From an uncultured Alphaproteobacteria bacterium (GTDB lineage Bacteria; Pseudomonadota; Alphaproteobacteria; Rhizobiales; Ancalomicrobiaceae): a stretch of DNA of 64,000 nucleotides. The translations under genes and the position numbers were made by a program. The stretch spans positions 1 through 64,000 of the forward strand of contig CALBKH010000110.1 in assembly GCA_937892955.1 (NCBI GenBank), given 5' to 3'. Of the stretch, positions 17,606 through 26,386 are shown in pieces (within the stretch, counting starts at the first letter, position 1; each line of letters starts with the position of its first letter). The notes below the pieces were generated by a model that was given only the letters and a program-made list of their open reading frames with translations, searched no databases and had not been told where the DNA came from.

Positions 17606-19581
17606 TCCGCCGCCTCCTTCTTCGTCGAGTGGACGTCCATGTCGACGATCTTGACGTCACCGGTGATGGTGCCCTTGCGGCCGTCTTCGAAGGAGATCTC
17701 GGTGACCACATGCTTCTCCGTCGAACCGTCGTAGAGCGCGTCGACCAGCGGCGCGTAGCGATCGGCGATGAAGCCGCGCCGAACCTTCTGGGTGCGCGTC
17801 AACTCGCCGTCGTCGGCGTCCAGTTCCTTGTGCAGGATCAGGAAGCGGCGGATCTGCGCCCCGGCCATCATCGGCTCGGCGGCGAGGTCGCGATTGACCT
17901 TGTCCACCGCGCTGCGGATGCGGTCGTAGACCTGCGGATGCCCGGCGAGCTCCTGGTAGCTGGCGTAGGTGACGTCGTTCCTCTCCGCCCAGGCGCCGAC
18001 CGATGCCAAATCGATGTTGAGGAACACCGTGGCGAAGTCGCGCCCGTCGCCGAAGGCCACCGCCTCCTTGATGTCGGCGAAGAACTTCAGCTTGTTTTCC
18101 AGATACTTCGGCGCGAACAGGGTGCCGTCGACGAGTTTGCCGACGTCCTTGGCGCGGTCGATGATCCGGAGATGGCCGCTCGCGGTCTCGATGAAGCCGG
18201 CGTCGCCGGAATGCACCCAGCCGTCCGCCGTCTTGGTCTCCGCCGTCGCCGCCTCGTTCTTGTAGTAGCCGACGAAGACGCCCGGGCTGCGATAGAGCAC
18301 CTCGCCCGCATCGGAGATCTTGATCTCCACCTGCGGGCCCGGCACGCCGACGGTGTCGGCGCGGATCTCGGCGTCGGGCTGCAGCGTCACGTAGACCGAG
18401 GCTTCGGTCTGGCCGTAGAGCTGCTTCAGGTTGACGCCGATCGAGCGATAGAAGCGGAAGATCTCCGGACCGATCGCTTCGCCGGCGGTGTAGGCGACCC
18501 GGGTGCGGGTGAAGCCGAAGCGGTTCTTCAGCGGCCCGTAGACCAGGAACTCGCCGAGCCCGTAATGCAGCCGGTCGAGAAGCCCGACCTTGTCGCCGTC
18601 GAGGATCGCCTCGCCGAGCCGATCGGCGACGGCGAGGAAATGGTCGACCATCTTCTGCTTGAGCTTGCCGGCGTCCTGCATCCGGACCTGGGTGCGGGTC
18701 AGCATCGTCTCGTAGACGCGCGGTGGCGCGAAGACGTAGGTCGGGCCGATCTCGCGCCGGTCGTCGTCGGTCGTCTCGACGCTCTCCGGGCAGTTGACGC
18801 AGAAGCCGACGACGTAGGACTGGGCGTAGGAGAAGATGTGGTCACCCACCCAGGCGATCGGCAGATAGGCGACGACCTCCTCGTCGGCGGTCAGCTTGTC
18901 GAAGTCGATGCCGTTCTTGGCCGAGATCAGCACGTTGTCGAAGGACAGCATCACGCCCTTGGGCTTGCCGGTGGTGCCCGAGGTGTAGAGCATCACGGCG
19001 AGATCCGAGCCGCGGCCGAGCGCGATGCGCTCGCGCCAGCCGGCGAGCGCCCCGGGGTCCGAGGTCACCCGCTCGCGACCGACCTTCTGCACCTCGGCGA
19101 AGGAATGCAGACGCGTGTGGTCGTAGTCGCGCATGCCTCGCTCGTCGTCGTAGACGACGTGGCGCAGGCCGGCCAGCCGATCCGAGATCGACAGGATCTT
19201 GTCGGTCTGTTCCTGGTCCTCGGTGACGGCGAAGGAGACCTCGGCGTGCTCCAGCACGTAGGCCATCTCGTCGGCGACCGCATCCTTGTAGACCGGCACC
19301 GGCACGCCGCCGAGGCTCTGAACCGCGGCGAAGGTCCAGTAGAGGCGCGGCCGATTGGCACCCACCACCGCGACCTTCTCACCCGGCTCGAGACCCAGCT
19401 TCTGCAGGCCGAGCGCGAAATCCCGCACCTCTTCGGCGACGTCGCTCCACGTCCATGTCTGCCAGATGCCGAAATCCTTTTCGCGCATCGCCGGCCGATC
19501 GGCCATGGCCTCGGCATTCGCCAGCAGCAATTTGGGAAACGTGTCCCGCGCGCCGGTACGGGTGGCCCCCGCATCCGTCAT
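17602..19581 (-). CDS. Long-chain acyl-CoA synthetase-type AMP-binding ligase
   Basis: This 659-residue adenylate-forming ligase has the P-loop-like MLYTSGTTGKPKGVMLS near residue 200, VAYTAGEAIGPEIFRFY, QLYGQTEASVYVTLQPD and the hinge HSGDAGFIETASGHLRIIDRAKD. The sequence resembles FadD15/FACS proteins. It is the first gene of the seven-gene transport operon and probably traps the imported acid as its CoA thioester. The substrate cannot be read from the sequence. A 654-base gap with operator-like dyads lies upstream. Confidence 0.92.
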   Translation of the reverse strand: MTDAGATRTGARDTFPKLLLANAEAMADRPAMREKDFGIWQTWTWSDVAEEVRDFALGLQKLGLEPGEKVAVVGANRPRLYWTFAAVQSLGGVPVPVYKDAVADEMAYVLEHAEVSFAVTEDQEQTDKILSISDRLAGLRHVVYDDERGMRDYDHTRLHSFAEVQKVGRERVTSDPGALAGWRERIALGRGSDLAVMLYTSGTTGKPKGVMLSFDNVLISAKNGIDFDKLTADEEVVAYLPIAWVGDHIFSYAQSYVVGFCVNCPESVETTDDDRREIGPTYVFAPPRVYETMLTRTQVRMQDAGKLKQKMVDHFLAVADRLGEAILDGDKVGLLDRLHYGLGEFLVYGPLKNRFGFTRTRVAYTAGEAIGPEIFRFYRSIGVNLKQLYGQTEASVYVTLQPDAEIRADTVGVPGPQVEIKISDAGEVLYRSPGVFVGYYKNEAATAETKTADGWVHSGDAGFIETASGHLRIIDRAKDVGKLVDGTLFAPKYLENKLKFFADIKEAVAFGDGRDFATVFLNIDLASVGAWAERNDVTYASYQELAGHPQVYDRIRSAVDKVNRDLAAEPMMAGAQIRRFLILHKELDADDGELTRTQKVRRGFIADRYAPLVDALYDGSTEKHVVTEISFEDGRKGTITGDVKIVDMDVHSTKKEAAE

Positions 19582-20235
19582 TCGTGTTTCCTCACCCTCA
19601 ATGCCGGCGGCTTCGTGATCCGGGTTTCCGGGAACCGCACGGTCGTTCGATTATCGGCGATGAAACCCGAGCGGGACGGAGAAGGCAAGCACGCAGTCGG
19701 GCGTCTTTCGTCTAGGAACCGGCTCCGCATCGACATATGTCGCATACATGCGAAACTCTCCGCCCACACCGATCGAGACGCGCCGGCCGCGGCGGGAACG
19801 AACCGCGCGGCCACACCGCGCAGCGCTCTTCGCAGGCGCGGAACGAGCCGCGCACGGCGGTTCGGACGCCGAATACCCTCTGTTCGCCTCGCCTCTTCGC
19901 CACCCCGCGTGGCGTGCGGCCGCACCCCGAGCCGCCGCCGTGCTGCATCGCATCACGGGTATCCGGTGACCGCGCGAACCGGTCCCGCCGCCGCCGCGCC
20001 ACCGTCGCGGCGAGATCGGAGATCGCGTCGGCGATCGCCCCTGCGGCATATACTAACGTTTGTTCGTATTTCGAACTCACGGCGAGGGAAGGCCCTACCC
20101 CTGCGGCCGCGGCGTCCAGGCATCGGAACGGGGGGCCGTCACCGCAGCGAAGGGCGGTGACCGGATCGAAAAGCCGTCGCCGGATCGCAAGGCGGCCATT
20201 CGGCGGGGTGGTCGAAACCGGTCCCGCCGGCGCCG
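19582..20235. other. Gap of 654 bases with operator-like dyads, no convincing gene
   Basis: Open frames here are Arg/Pro-rich shadows. Three dyads stand out upstream of the transport operon: ATACTAAC-gttt-GTTCGTAT (20050-20069, one mismatch, the 8-4-8 form common for TetR-family sites), the perfect palindrome CGACATATGTCG (19731-19742), and TCGCAT-ac-ATGCGA (19740-19753), which overlaps it. The stretch 20046-20075 is the most AT-rich part. No regulator gene is present within the gap or next to it. Confidence 0.5.
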
Positions 20236-21822
20236 TCAACTCGCGCCGTAGAGCAGCCGCGGCAGCCAGGTCGCCATCGCCGGCCACTGCCACAGCACCC
20301 AGAGCATGGCGAGCTGGATGATCACGAAGGGGATGATGCCGATGTAGATGTCGGTGGTCTTCACCTCCGGCGGCGCCACCCCGCGCAGATAGAACAACGC
20401 CACCCCGAACGGCGGATGCATGAACGAGGTCTGCAGGTTCACGCCCATCAGCACCCCGAGCCACACCGGGCTCATCGGCGACCCGTCGGGCATCGGCATC
20501 TTCAGCAGCACCGGCGCCGCGATCGGCACGACGATGTAGGAGATCTCCAGGAAGTCGACGAAGAAGCCGAGCACGAACATCGCGACCATGACGATGAGGA
20601 CGGCCCCGGCCGAACCGCCCGGCAGATGTTCGAGATAGCGCGTCACCATCTCCTCGCCGCCGAGCCCGCGGAAGACGAGCGAGAAGAAGGTGGCGCCGAT
20701 GACGATGGTGAAGACCATCGCCGTGATCTCGGTGGTCGTCTCCACCACCGGACGCAGCACACTCTCCTTCCAGCAGACGAAGGCGGCGAAGAGCACCCCC
20801 GCCGCCAACACCGCCGAGGCGAGCCCGGCGACGGCGATCGCCACCGACTGCGCCGTGGTGGTGTCGCCGCGGCCGAGCCGCATGTCGACGCTCGAGGCGA
20901 GGACGAGCAGCAGGCCGAGCGCTCCCCAGGCGACGAGGAAGACGACGCCGCGATGCGGTGCCCGCCGCTGACCGGCGAGCAGCAGCGTGCCGACCGCACC
21001 CACCGAGGCGGCCTCCGTCGGCGTGGCGATGCCGAAGAGGATCGATCCGAGCACGCACAGCACCAGCGCCACCGGCGGGATCAGCGCCCCGGCCACCTCG
21101 GCGAGGGTCACCCGCCCGAGCCCCTCCGGCGCCGGCGGCGAGCTCTTCGGCGACACGATGGCGACCACCGCCTGATAGACGACGTAGAGCCCGGCGAGCA
21201 CCAGCCCGGGGATCAGCGCCCCGGCGAAGAGGTCGGAGACCGAGACCGTGTCGGGCGCGAAGTTGCCCATGTCGGTCTGCGCCTTCTGATAGGCGTTGGC
21301 GAGCACGTCGCCGAGCACCACCAGCACCAGCGACGGCGGAATGATCTGGCCGAGCGTGCCGGCCGCGGCGATCGAGCCGGTGGCGATCTTCGGGTCGTAG
21401 CCCCAGCGCAGCATGGTCGGCAGCGACAGCAGACCCATGGTCACCACCGTCGCCCCGACGATGCCGGTGGAGGCGGCGAGCAGCGCGCCGACCAGCGTCA
21501 CCGAGATGCCGAGCCCGCCCGGCAGACGGCCGAACAGCCGCCCCATCGTCTCGAGCAGCAGCTCGGCGACCTTGGAGCGCTCCAGCATCACGCCCATGAA
21601 GACGAACAGCGGCACCGACACCAGCACCGGGTTGGTCATGATGCCGTAGACGCGCTGCGGCAGCGCCGACAGGAAGGTCGGATCGAAGACGCCGGCGAAC
21701 CAGCCGATGGCGGCGAAGATCACCGCCGTGCCGGCCAGCGTCACCGCCACCGGATAGCCGGCGAGCAGCACCACGCAGGCGGCGACGAACATGCCGATGT
21801 CGAGGTATTGGGCGAGGGACAT
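20236..21822 (-). CDS. TRAP transporter large permease (DctM-like)
   Basis: This 528-residue large membrane subunit of a tripartite ATP-independent periplasmic transporter uses ion gradients to import acids. The family pattern is clear in VSVPLFVFMGVMLERS, STGIVGATVVTMGLLSLP and GTLGQIIPPSLVLVVLG. It is about 100 residues longer than the common 425-residue form because of an insert near residues 265-375 that holds two extra hydrophobic helices. Such long forms occur in the subfamily with large DctQ subunits. It lies 12 bases after the small permease gene. No DctP binding protein is in the window. Confidence 0.92.
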   Translation of the reverse strand: MSLAQYLDIGMFVAACVVLLAGYPVAVTLAGTAVIFAAIGWFAGVFDPTFLSALPQRVYGIMTNPVLVSVPLFVFMGVMLERSKVAELLLETMGRLFGRLPGGLGISVTLVGALLAASTGIVGATVVTMGLLSLPTMLRWGYDPKIATGSIAAAGTLGQIIPPSLVLVVLGDVLANAYQKAQTDMGNFAPDTVSVSDLFAGALIPGLVLAGLYVVYQAVVAIVSPKSSPPAPEGLGRVTLAEVAGALIPPVALVLCVLGSILFGIATPTEAASVGAVGTLLLAGQRRAPHRGVVFLVAWGALGLLLVLASSVDMRLGRGDTTTAQSVAIAVAGLASAVLAAGVLFAAFVCWKESVLRPVVETTTEITAMVFTIVIGATFFSLVFRGLGGEEMVTRYLEHLPGGSAGAVLIVMVAMFVLGFFVDFLEISYIVVPIAAPVLLKMPMPDGSPMSPVWLGVLMGVNLQTSFMHPPFGVALFYLRGVAPPEVKTTDIYIGIIPFVIIQLAMLWVLWQWPAMATWLPRLLYGAS

Positions 21823-21834
21823 GCGGCCGGCTCC

Positions 21835-22353
21835 TCAGACGATCGGTTTTTCGACCGGACGACCGGCGAGGACGAGGAACGAGCGCAGGACCAGCGACAG
21901 CCCCTGCAACGCCAGGAGGCCGGCGAAGACCAGGATCTCCGCCTTGAGCAGATAGACGAAGGGCAGCCCCGACGTCTCGCGCGATCCCTCGAGGATGGCG
22001 AAGGACCGCGCCACGTAGGGCGAGGCGACCCACATGAGCAGCCCCGTCACCGGCCAAAGGAAGATCAGCGTGCCGAGGATGTCGACCACCGCCTTCGTCC
22101 GCGGTGCCGCCTCGCGATAGAAGATGTCGACCCGGACCTGCCCGTCGCGCAGCAGCGCGTAGCCGGCCGTCGCCATGAAGCTCGTCGCATAGACGTAGGT
22201 GATCGTCTCCTGCACCCACACCGAGCCGATGCCGAAGACGTAGCGCATGATCACCACGGCGAATTGCATGAGGACGATCACCAGGATCGACCAGGCGACG
22301 ATACGGCCGACGCGGCGGTTGATCGCGTCGATCGCCGCGACGAGGGCCTGCAT
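21835..22353 (-). CDS. TRAP transporter small permease (DctQ-like)
   Basis: This is the 172-residue small membrane subunit of a TRAP transporter. It has four hydrophobic helices; the first spans IVAWSILVIVLMQFAVVIMRYVFG, and WVQETITYVYATSFMATAGYAL follows, the typical DctQ pattern with RDGQVRVDIF. The start MQALVAAIDAINRR at 22353 matches the family; the longer frame upstream is non-coding. It is followed after 12 bases by the large permease gene. The divergent neighbour is a C26 amidotransferase gene. Confidence 0.92.
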   Translation of the reverse strand: MQALVAAIDAINRRVGRIVAWSILVIVLMQFAVVIMRYVFGIGSVWVQETITYVYATSFMATAGYALLRDGQVRVDIFYREAAPRTKAVVDILGTLIFLWPVTGLLMWVASPYVARSFAILEGSRETSGLPFVYLLKAEILVFAGLLALQGLSLVLRSFLVLAGRPVEKPIV

Positions 22354-22529
22354 GGCGGCGGCTCCGGCGGGGACGGGATGGGTTTCGGCCCTCCTCTTAT
22401 CGACAGACGGCCGGCCGGTCGAGCCGATGCGGCATGGAAGCCATGCATTCCCGCGCCGACACTGGTCGTTCACCTCGCGCCGTGGCATATCTGTCGCGCC
22501 TCGAACCGATCCGCAGGTGACGCTCCATC

Positions 22530-23285
22530 ATGTCCGGACTGCCGCTCGTTCTCGTCTCCGCCGACCTCCGCTCCATCGACGGCATGAGCTGGCACATGAC
22601 GCCCTCGACCTACCTCGAGGCGGTCGTCTACGGCGCCGGGGCGATCCCGGTGATCCTACCCTCGCTCGGCGGCGCGCTCGATCTCGACTCGGTCCTCGAT
22701 CGGGTCGACGGCCTGCTCCTCTCCGGCTCCAAGTCCAACGTCCATCCGAGCCTCTACGGCGAGGAACCGACCCCCGACCACGAGCCCTACGATCCGGCCC
22801 GCGACGCCACGACGCTGCCGCTGATCCGCCGCGCCATCGATCTCGGAATTCCGCTCATCGCCATCTGTCGCGGCTATCAGGAACTCAACGTCGCCCTCGG
22901 CGGCACGCTCCACACCGAGATCCAGACCTTCGAGGGCCGCATGGACCACCGCGCCCCCGAAGCGCCGACCAACGACGAGCGCTACGTCATCCGCCACGAG
23001 ATCCACGTGGTGCGCGAAGGCTGCATCGGCCGCGTCCTCGACACCGACCGCATCGACGTCAATTCGCTGCACCGTCAGGGCGTCGGCATCCTCGCCGACC
23101 GGTTGATGATCGAGGCGACCGCCCCCGACGGCACCATCGAGGCGGTGAGCGTCAAGGATGCGAAGGCCTTCGCCGTCGGCGTCCAGTGGCATCCGGAATA
23201 CTGGGTGCGCTCCGACCACCCCTCGTCGCGCCTCTTCGCCGCTTTCGGCGACGCGGTCCGGGCGCATGCGGCGAAGCGCGGCTGA
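22530..23285 (+). CDS. Gamma-glutamyl-gamma-aminobutyrate hydrolase family protein (peptidase C26)
   Basis: This 251-residue class I glutamine amidotransferase-like hydrolase is of the PuuD type. The nucleophile is Cys113 in AICRGYQELN, and the His of the triad sits in VQWHPEYW near residue 225. The Asn in DVNSLHRQGV is also family-typical. PuuD cleaves gamma-glutamyl-GABA in putrescine breakdown, but this family also acts on other gamma-glutamyl amides and no other puu gene is here. Its stop codon is directly followed by the stop codon of the convergent transporter gene, with no bases between. Confidence 0.88.
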   Translation: MSGLPLVLVSADLRSIDGMSWHMTPSTYLEAVVYGAGAIPVILPSLGGALDLDSVLDRVDGLLLSGSKSNVHPSLYGEEPTPDHEPYDPARDATTLPLIRRAIDLGIPLIAICRGYQELNVALGGTLHTEIQTFEGRMDHRAPEAPTNDERYVIRHEIHVVREGCIGRVLDTDRIDVNSLHRQGVGILADRLMIEATAPDGTIEAVSVKDAKAFAVGVQWHPEYWVRSDHPSSRLFAAFGDAVRAHAAKRG

Positions 23286-24338
23286 TCAGCCCGCCATCGG
23301 CGCGCCGCCGAAGAACGACGCCCCGGCGAGCAGCACGCCCATCGTCAGCACGATGAGCGCGCCGACGATCTCGGCGCCGCGCATCACCCGGTAGCTCCAC
23401 ACCCCGTCGTCGCCGGCGATCCGCAACGCCAGCGCCCGGAGCGACACCGCCGCCGTGGCCAGCGCCGACACGGTGATACCCGTGCCGATCGACATGGCGA
23501 CGACCGCCATCACCCCGGCCCAGGGCAGCCCCTGCGCGAAGGCGAAGACCAGCACGATCAGCGCGCCTGTGCAGGGGCGGATGCCGACGGCGGCGATCGC
23601 CGCCACCGCCTTCTTGAGATCGAACGGCCCGCCGAGTGTCGTCGGATCGGGAGCGTGCACCTGCCCGCAGGCGCAGAGCTCCGCCGCCCGGTTGCGCGCC
23701 ATGCCCGTGGCGTCGATGGCGAGATCGACGACGCCGCTCTCCACCGCCACCGCCGGCGCCGCCCGCGCCGCCCGCCACGCCGCGAACGTCGGCGAAACGA
23801 TCTTGGTCCAGCCGAGATAGAGGCCCAGCGCCAGGATCGCCGTCGCGCTCGTCTTCTCGAGCGCCGTGGTGGCGTCGGTCATCTGCAACGCGGTCAGGCG
23901 GAAGATCAGGATCGCCGCGCCGACGAAGACGATCGCCACCAGCCCCTGGAGCAGCGCCGAGATCAGCGACAACAGGATGCCGCGCCGCAGCGTCTCGCGA
24001 TTGGCGAGGACATAGGAGGTGATGACCGCCTTGCCGTGACCGGGCCCGGCGGCGTGGAAGACGCCGTAGGCGAAGGCGAGCACCACCAGCCAGAACCCGG
24101 CATGGGGATCGGCCCGCATCGCCTTGAGGCCGGCGGTCAGCGCCCGATAGAAGGCGTTCTGCTTCGCCGCGATCCAGGCGAAGAGGCTGTTGGCCGGCGC
24201 TCCGGCCCCGATCTCGGGGGTGCCGACGCCGAACGGCCCGGCCTGGGCCAGCGCCGGTACGATCGCAGCGAGGATCACCACCGCCGCCGATACGGCGACG
24301 AGCACCGCACGATCGCGCCTCGCTTCCCTCACGGGCAT
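23286..24338 (-). CDS. Nickel/cobalt efflux-type transporter (NicO/RcnA family)
   Basis: This 350-residue membrane protein of the NicO family (RcnA-like) exports Ni/Co or related metals. An N-terminal signal-like helix is followed by GVFHAAGPGHGKAVITSYVLA, whose HxxxPGHGK core is the family hallmark, then by helices and a second motif GIRPCTGALIVLVFAFAQG. A Cys/His segment (AELCACGQVHAPD) in the middle loop may bind metal. The ATG at 24338 overlaps the end of the DUF1007 gene by ten bases, and NicO/DUF1007 pairs are common, so the two work together. Confidence 0.88.
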   Translation of the reverse strand: MPVREARRDRAVLVAVSAAVVILAAIVPALAQAGPFGVGTPEIGAGAPANSLFAWIAAKQNAFYRALTAGLKAMRADPHAGFWLVVLAFAYGVFHAAGPGHGKAVITSYVLANRETLRRGILLSLISALLQGLVAIVFVGAAILIFRLTALQMTDATTALEKTSATAILALGLYLGWTKIVSPTFAAWRAARAAPAVAVESGVVDLAIDATGMARNRAAELCACGQVHAPDPTTLGGPFDLKKAVAAIAAVGIRPCTGALIVLVFAFAQGLPWAGVMAVVAMSIGTGITVSALATAAVSLRALALRIAGDDGVWSYRVMRGAEIVGALIVLTMGVLLAGASFFGGAPMAG

Positions 24339-25006
24339 TTCACCACCACTCGATTGGCCATCTCGTTGGTCAGCGAGCGCAGGTTGGCCGGCAACTCGCG
24401 TTCGCTCGCCGGAAACTGGCCGAGGATCGCCGCCGTCGCCGCGTCCGGATCGGCCTTGCGCTTCACCGTCGGGGCGCAGGTCGCCGGCGCATCGATCAGC
24501 TTGGCCGGATCCTTCTCCACCAGCTGGTAATCGACGAAATAGTTCGGGTCGTAGACGTCGATGGTGATGCCCGCCGCGTCCGGCTTCACCGCCTGCATCA
24601 GCGGCAGCGTATAGAACAGGCTCAGATAGCCGTCCGACGACTGCAACCAGTACTCGGTCGGGATCTTGAAGCCGATGCGCTTGCCACCGGCCTTGAGAAA
24701 GGTGAAGTACTCGTACTCCTTGAGCGACTCGACGTTGACCTTGGCGAGCGGCTGCAGCTCCTCGATCGACAGGATCCCGTCGCCGTTGCTGTCGAGCCCC
24801 TGGCTGGCGAAGGCGGAGAAGGCGTCGTCGAAGCGCCAGACGTGGCGCAGCGCCGTGATCTTGCCTTCCTTGTCGAACACCACCTCGACGCGCGCGTCGA
24901 CATAGACGTGTGGATGGGCCGCCGCCTCGCGCGGGACCGCGCCGAGGGCCGCGACGGCGAGGATGAGACCGGCGGAAGCGCGGCGTGCGAAGGTCGAGAA
25001 CGTCAT
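24329..25006 (-). CDS. DUF1007 family periplasmic protein with EF-hand-like loop
   Basis: This 225-residue exported protein has a signal peptide spanning residues 1-30 and mature HPHVYVDARVEVVFD, the DUF1007 start. Residues 72-83 (DSNGDGILSIEE) form a canonical EF-hand calcium loop with ligands at positions 1, 3, 5, 9 and 12. The C-terminus has two cysteines (CAPTVKRK and the final KCP). It is the periplasmic partner of the downstream NicO transporter by context; its biochemical role is unknown. The start at 25006 gives a proper signal peptide; the longer frame does not. Confidence 0.85.
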   Translation of the reverse strand: MTFSTFARRASAGLILAVAALGAVPREAAAHPHVYVDARVEVVFDKEGKITALRHVWRFDDAFSAFASQGLDSNGDGILSIEELQPLAKVNVESLKEYEYFTFLKAGGKRIGFKIPTEYWLQSSDGYLSLFYTLPLMQAVKPDAAGITIDVYDPNYFVDYQLVEKDPAKLIDAPATCAPTVKRKADPDAATAAILGQFPASERELPANLRSLTNEMANRVVVKCP

Positions 25007-25121
25007 CCGGTCGGGTCCGATCGATCGAAATGGAAGGTCCGGCGAATCCATAGCACGCCCGGCCACCCGACATCTCGTCCGCCGATCGTGGCCGAAGCGG
25101 GGCATGGGAGCGCACCCGCGG

Positions 25122-26030
25122 TCAGACGCAGGGCTCCGATCGCCGCCGCCGCTCGAACCAGCCGACCATGAAGTCGACGAACACCCTGACCTTGGCCGAC
25201 AGATGCCGGCGATGCGGATAGACGGCGTGGACGGTGAGGTTCCTCAGTTCGAAATCGGCGAGCAACACCTCGAGCCGCCCCTCTTCGACCGCCCGCCTGA
25301 CCGCGAACCACGGCGTGCGCGCCACCCCGAGCCCGGCCTCCGCCGCCGTCGCCGCCACCTGCGGCGCATTGGCGTGCAGCCGCGCCGTCACCGGCACGAC
25401 GGTGCGTTCGCCGTCGACGACGAAGGACCAGTGGTTCCAGTTGCGGGCGTTGGTGTCGGCGACCGCCGGCAGACCGGCGAGGTCGGCCGGCTTCTCCGGA
25501 CGGCCGTGCGCGGCGATCCATTCCGGCGACGCGCAGGTGACGACCCGGAACGGCGCCAGACGTCGGGCGATGAGGCTCGAATCGACCGGTTCCGAGACCC
25601 GGATCGCCACGTCGAACCCCTCTTCGACCAGATCGACGAAGCGATCGTCGAGACGCAGGTCGACGGTGATCTCCGGATGCTTGGCCATGAACTCGGTGAT
25701 CGCCCCGCCGAGCTCCGAATCGCCGAAGAAGCGCGGACCGGAGATCCGCAGATGACCGCGCGGCTCGCCGTGACTGTCGCGCACCGAAGCGGTCAGGTCG
25801 TCGAGCCGCTGCAGGAGATCGACCGCCTCGCGGTGATAGGCGATGCCCACCTCGGTCGGCGCCAATTGCCGCGTGGTGCGATTGAGCAACCGCACGCCCA
25901 GCTCGTCCTCGAGATCGCGCACGTATTTCGACAACAGCGCCTTCGACTTCCCGGCCTTGCGCGCCGCCGCCGAGAACCCGCCGGCATCGACCACCTGCAC
26001 GAAGGCCTGCATCCGCGTCAGAGAATCCAT
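25122..26030 (-). CDS. LysR-type transcriptional regulator
   Basis: This 302-residue LysR regulator has the N-terminal winged helix at residues 1-60 (MDSLTRMQAFVQVVDAGGFS, then AAARKAGKSKALLSKYV) and an effector domain with GHLRISGPRFFGDSELG, of the CrgA/YhjC type. The recognition helix has KSKALLSKYV rather than the usual S-x-x-S-x-x-I. It is divergent from the ornithine decarboxylase gene, but the 900-base leader and promoter lie between them, so control of that gene is possible but unproven. DUF1007/nicO lie downstream. Confidence 0.92.
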   Translation of the reverse strand: MDSLTRMQAFVQVVDAGGFSAAARKAGKSKALLSKYVRDLEDELGVRLLNRTTRQLAPTEVGIAYHREAVDLLQRLDDLTASVRDSHGEPRGHLRISGPRFFGDSELGGAITEFMAKHPEITVDLRLDDRFVDLVEEGFDVAIRVSEPVDSSLIARRLAPFRVVTCASPEWIAAHGRPEKPADLAGLPAVADTNARNWNHWSFVVDGERTVVPVTARLHANAPQVAATAAEAGLGVARTPWFAVRRAVEEGRLEVLLADFELRNLTVHAVYPHRRHLSAKVRVFVDFMVGWFERRRRSEPCV

Positions 26031-26351
26031 CGTCTCACCTCGTCGAACGATCGCAGTCGAACCTAGCGCACCGTTCGACCCGCGGCCACGCTCACCCCGA
26101 TCGATCGCCGTGATTTCGCGACCGCAGGGTGGGCCGGGATCGTCCTGGCCACGCGCCGGCGAACGATCGATTCTCGTCGCTCGACCGTGTCGCGCCGCGC
26201 TCGACACCCCGTTCTCCGGCCGTGTTCGCGCCATGGCGGGAGGCGCTGTTCCGCCCGCCCTCGGCAAGCCTCCGAAACCCCGTCTCAAGCCTCTGACGGC
26301 CCGAGGAAATTTCGCGATTCGTCGCACCCCGTTCCGTCATGATTTTTTCAC
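26031..26351. other. Divergent upstream region of lysR and the decarboxylase promoter
   Basis: I see no coding sequence in these 321 bases. The open frames are Arg-rich and lack ribosome binding sites. The lysR promoter must lie here, but no clear hexamers can be picked out. Confidence 0.45.
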
Positions 26352-26380
26352 TTGTGTCACGGGGCGAATGACCCTATATC
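26352..26380 (+). promoter_or_regulatory. Sigma70-type promoter of the ornithine decarboxylase leader
   Basis: A -35 element TTGTGT (26352-26357) is followed after exactly 17 bases by a -10 element TATATC (26375-26380). This predicts a start near 26387. It lies in the most AT-rich stretch between lysR and the decarboxylase gene and directly precedes the structured leader. Confidence 0.65.
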
Positions 26381-26386
26381 GCGCTT

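Noticed and set aside
19578..19925. 115-residue open frame upstream of the acyl-CoA synthetase gene as a regulator
   Set aside because: It is Arg-rich without any helix-turn-helix, has no ribosome binding site and overlaps operator-like dyads.
22530..23285. Assignment of the C26 amidotransferase to a putrescine utilisation (puu) pathway
   Set aside because: No other puu gene is nearby; family membership alone does not set the substrate.
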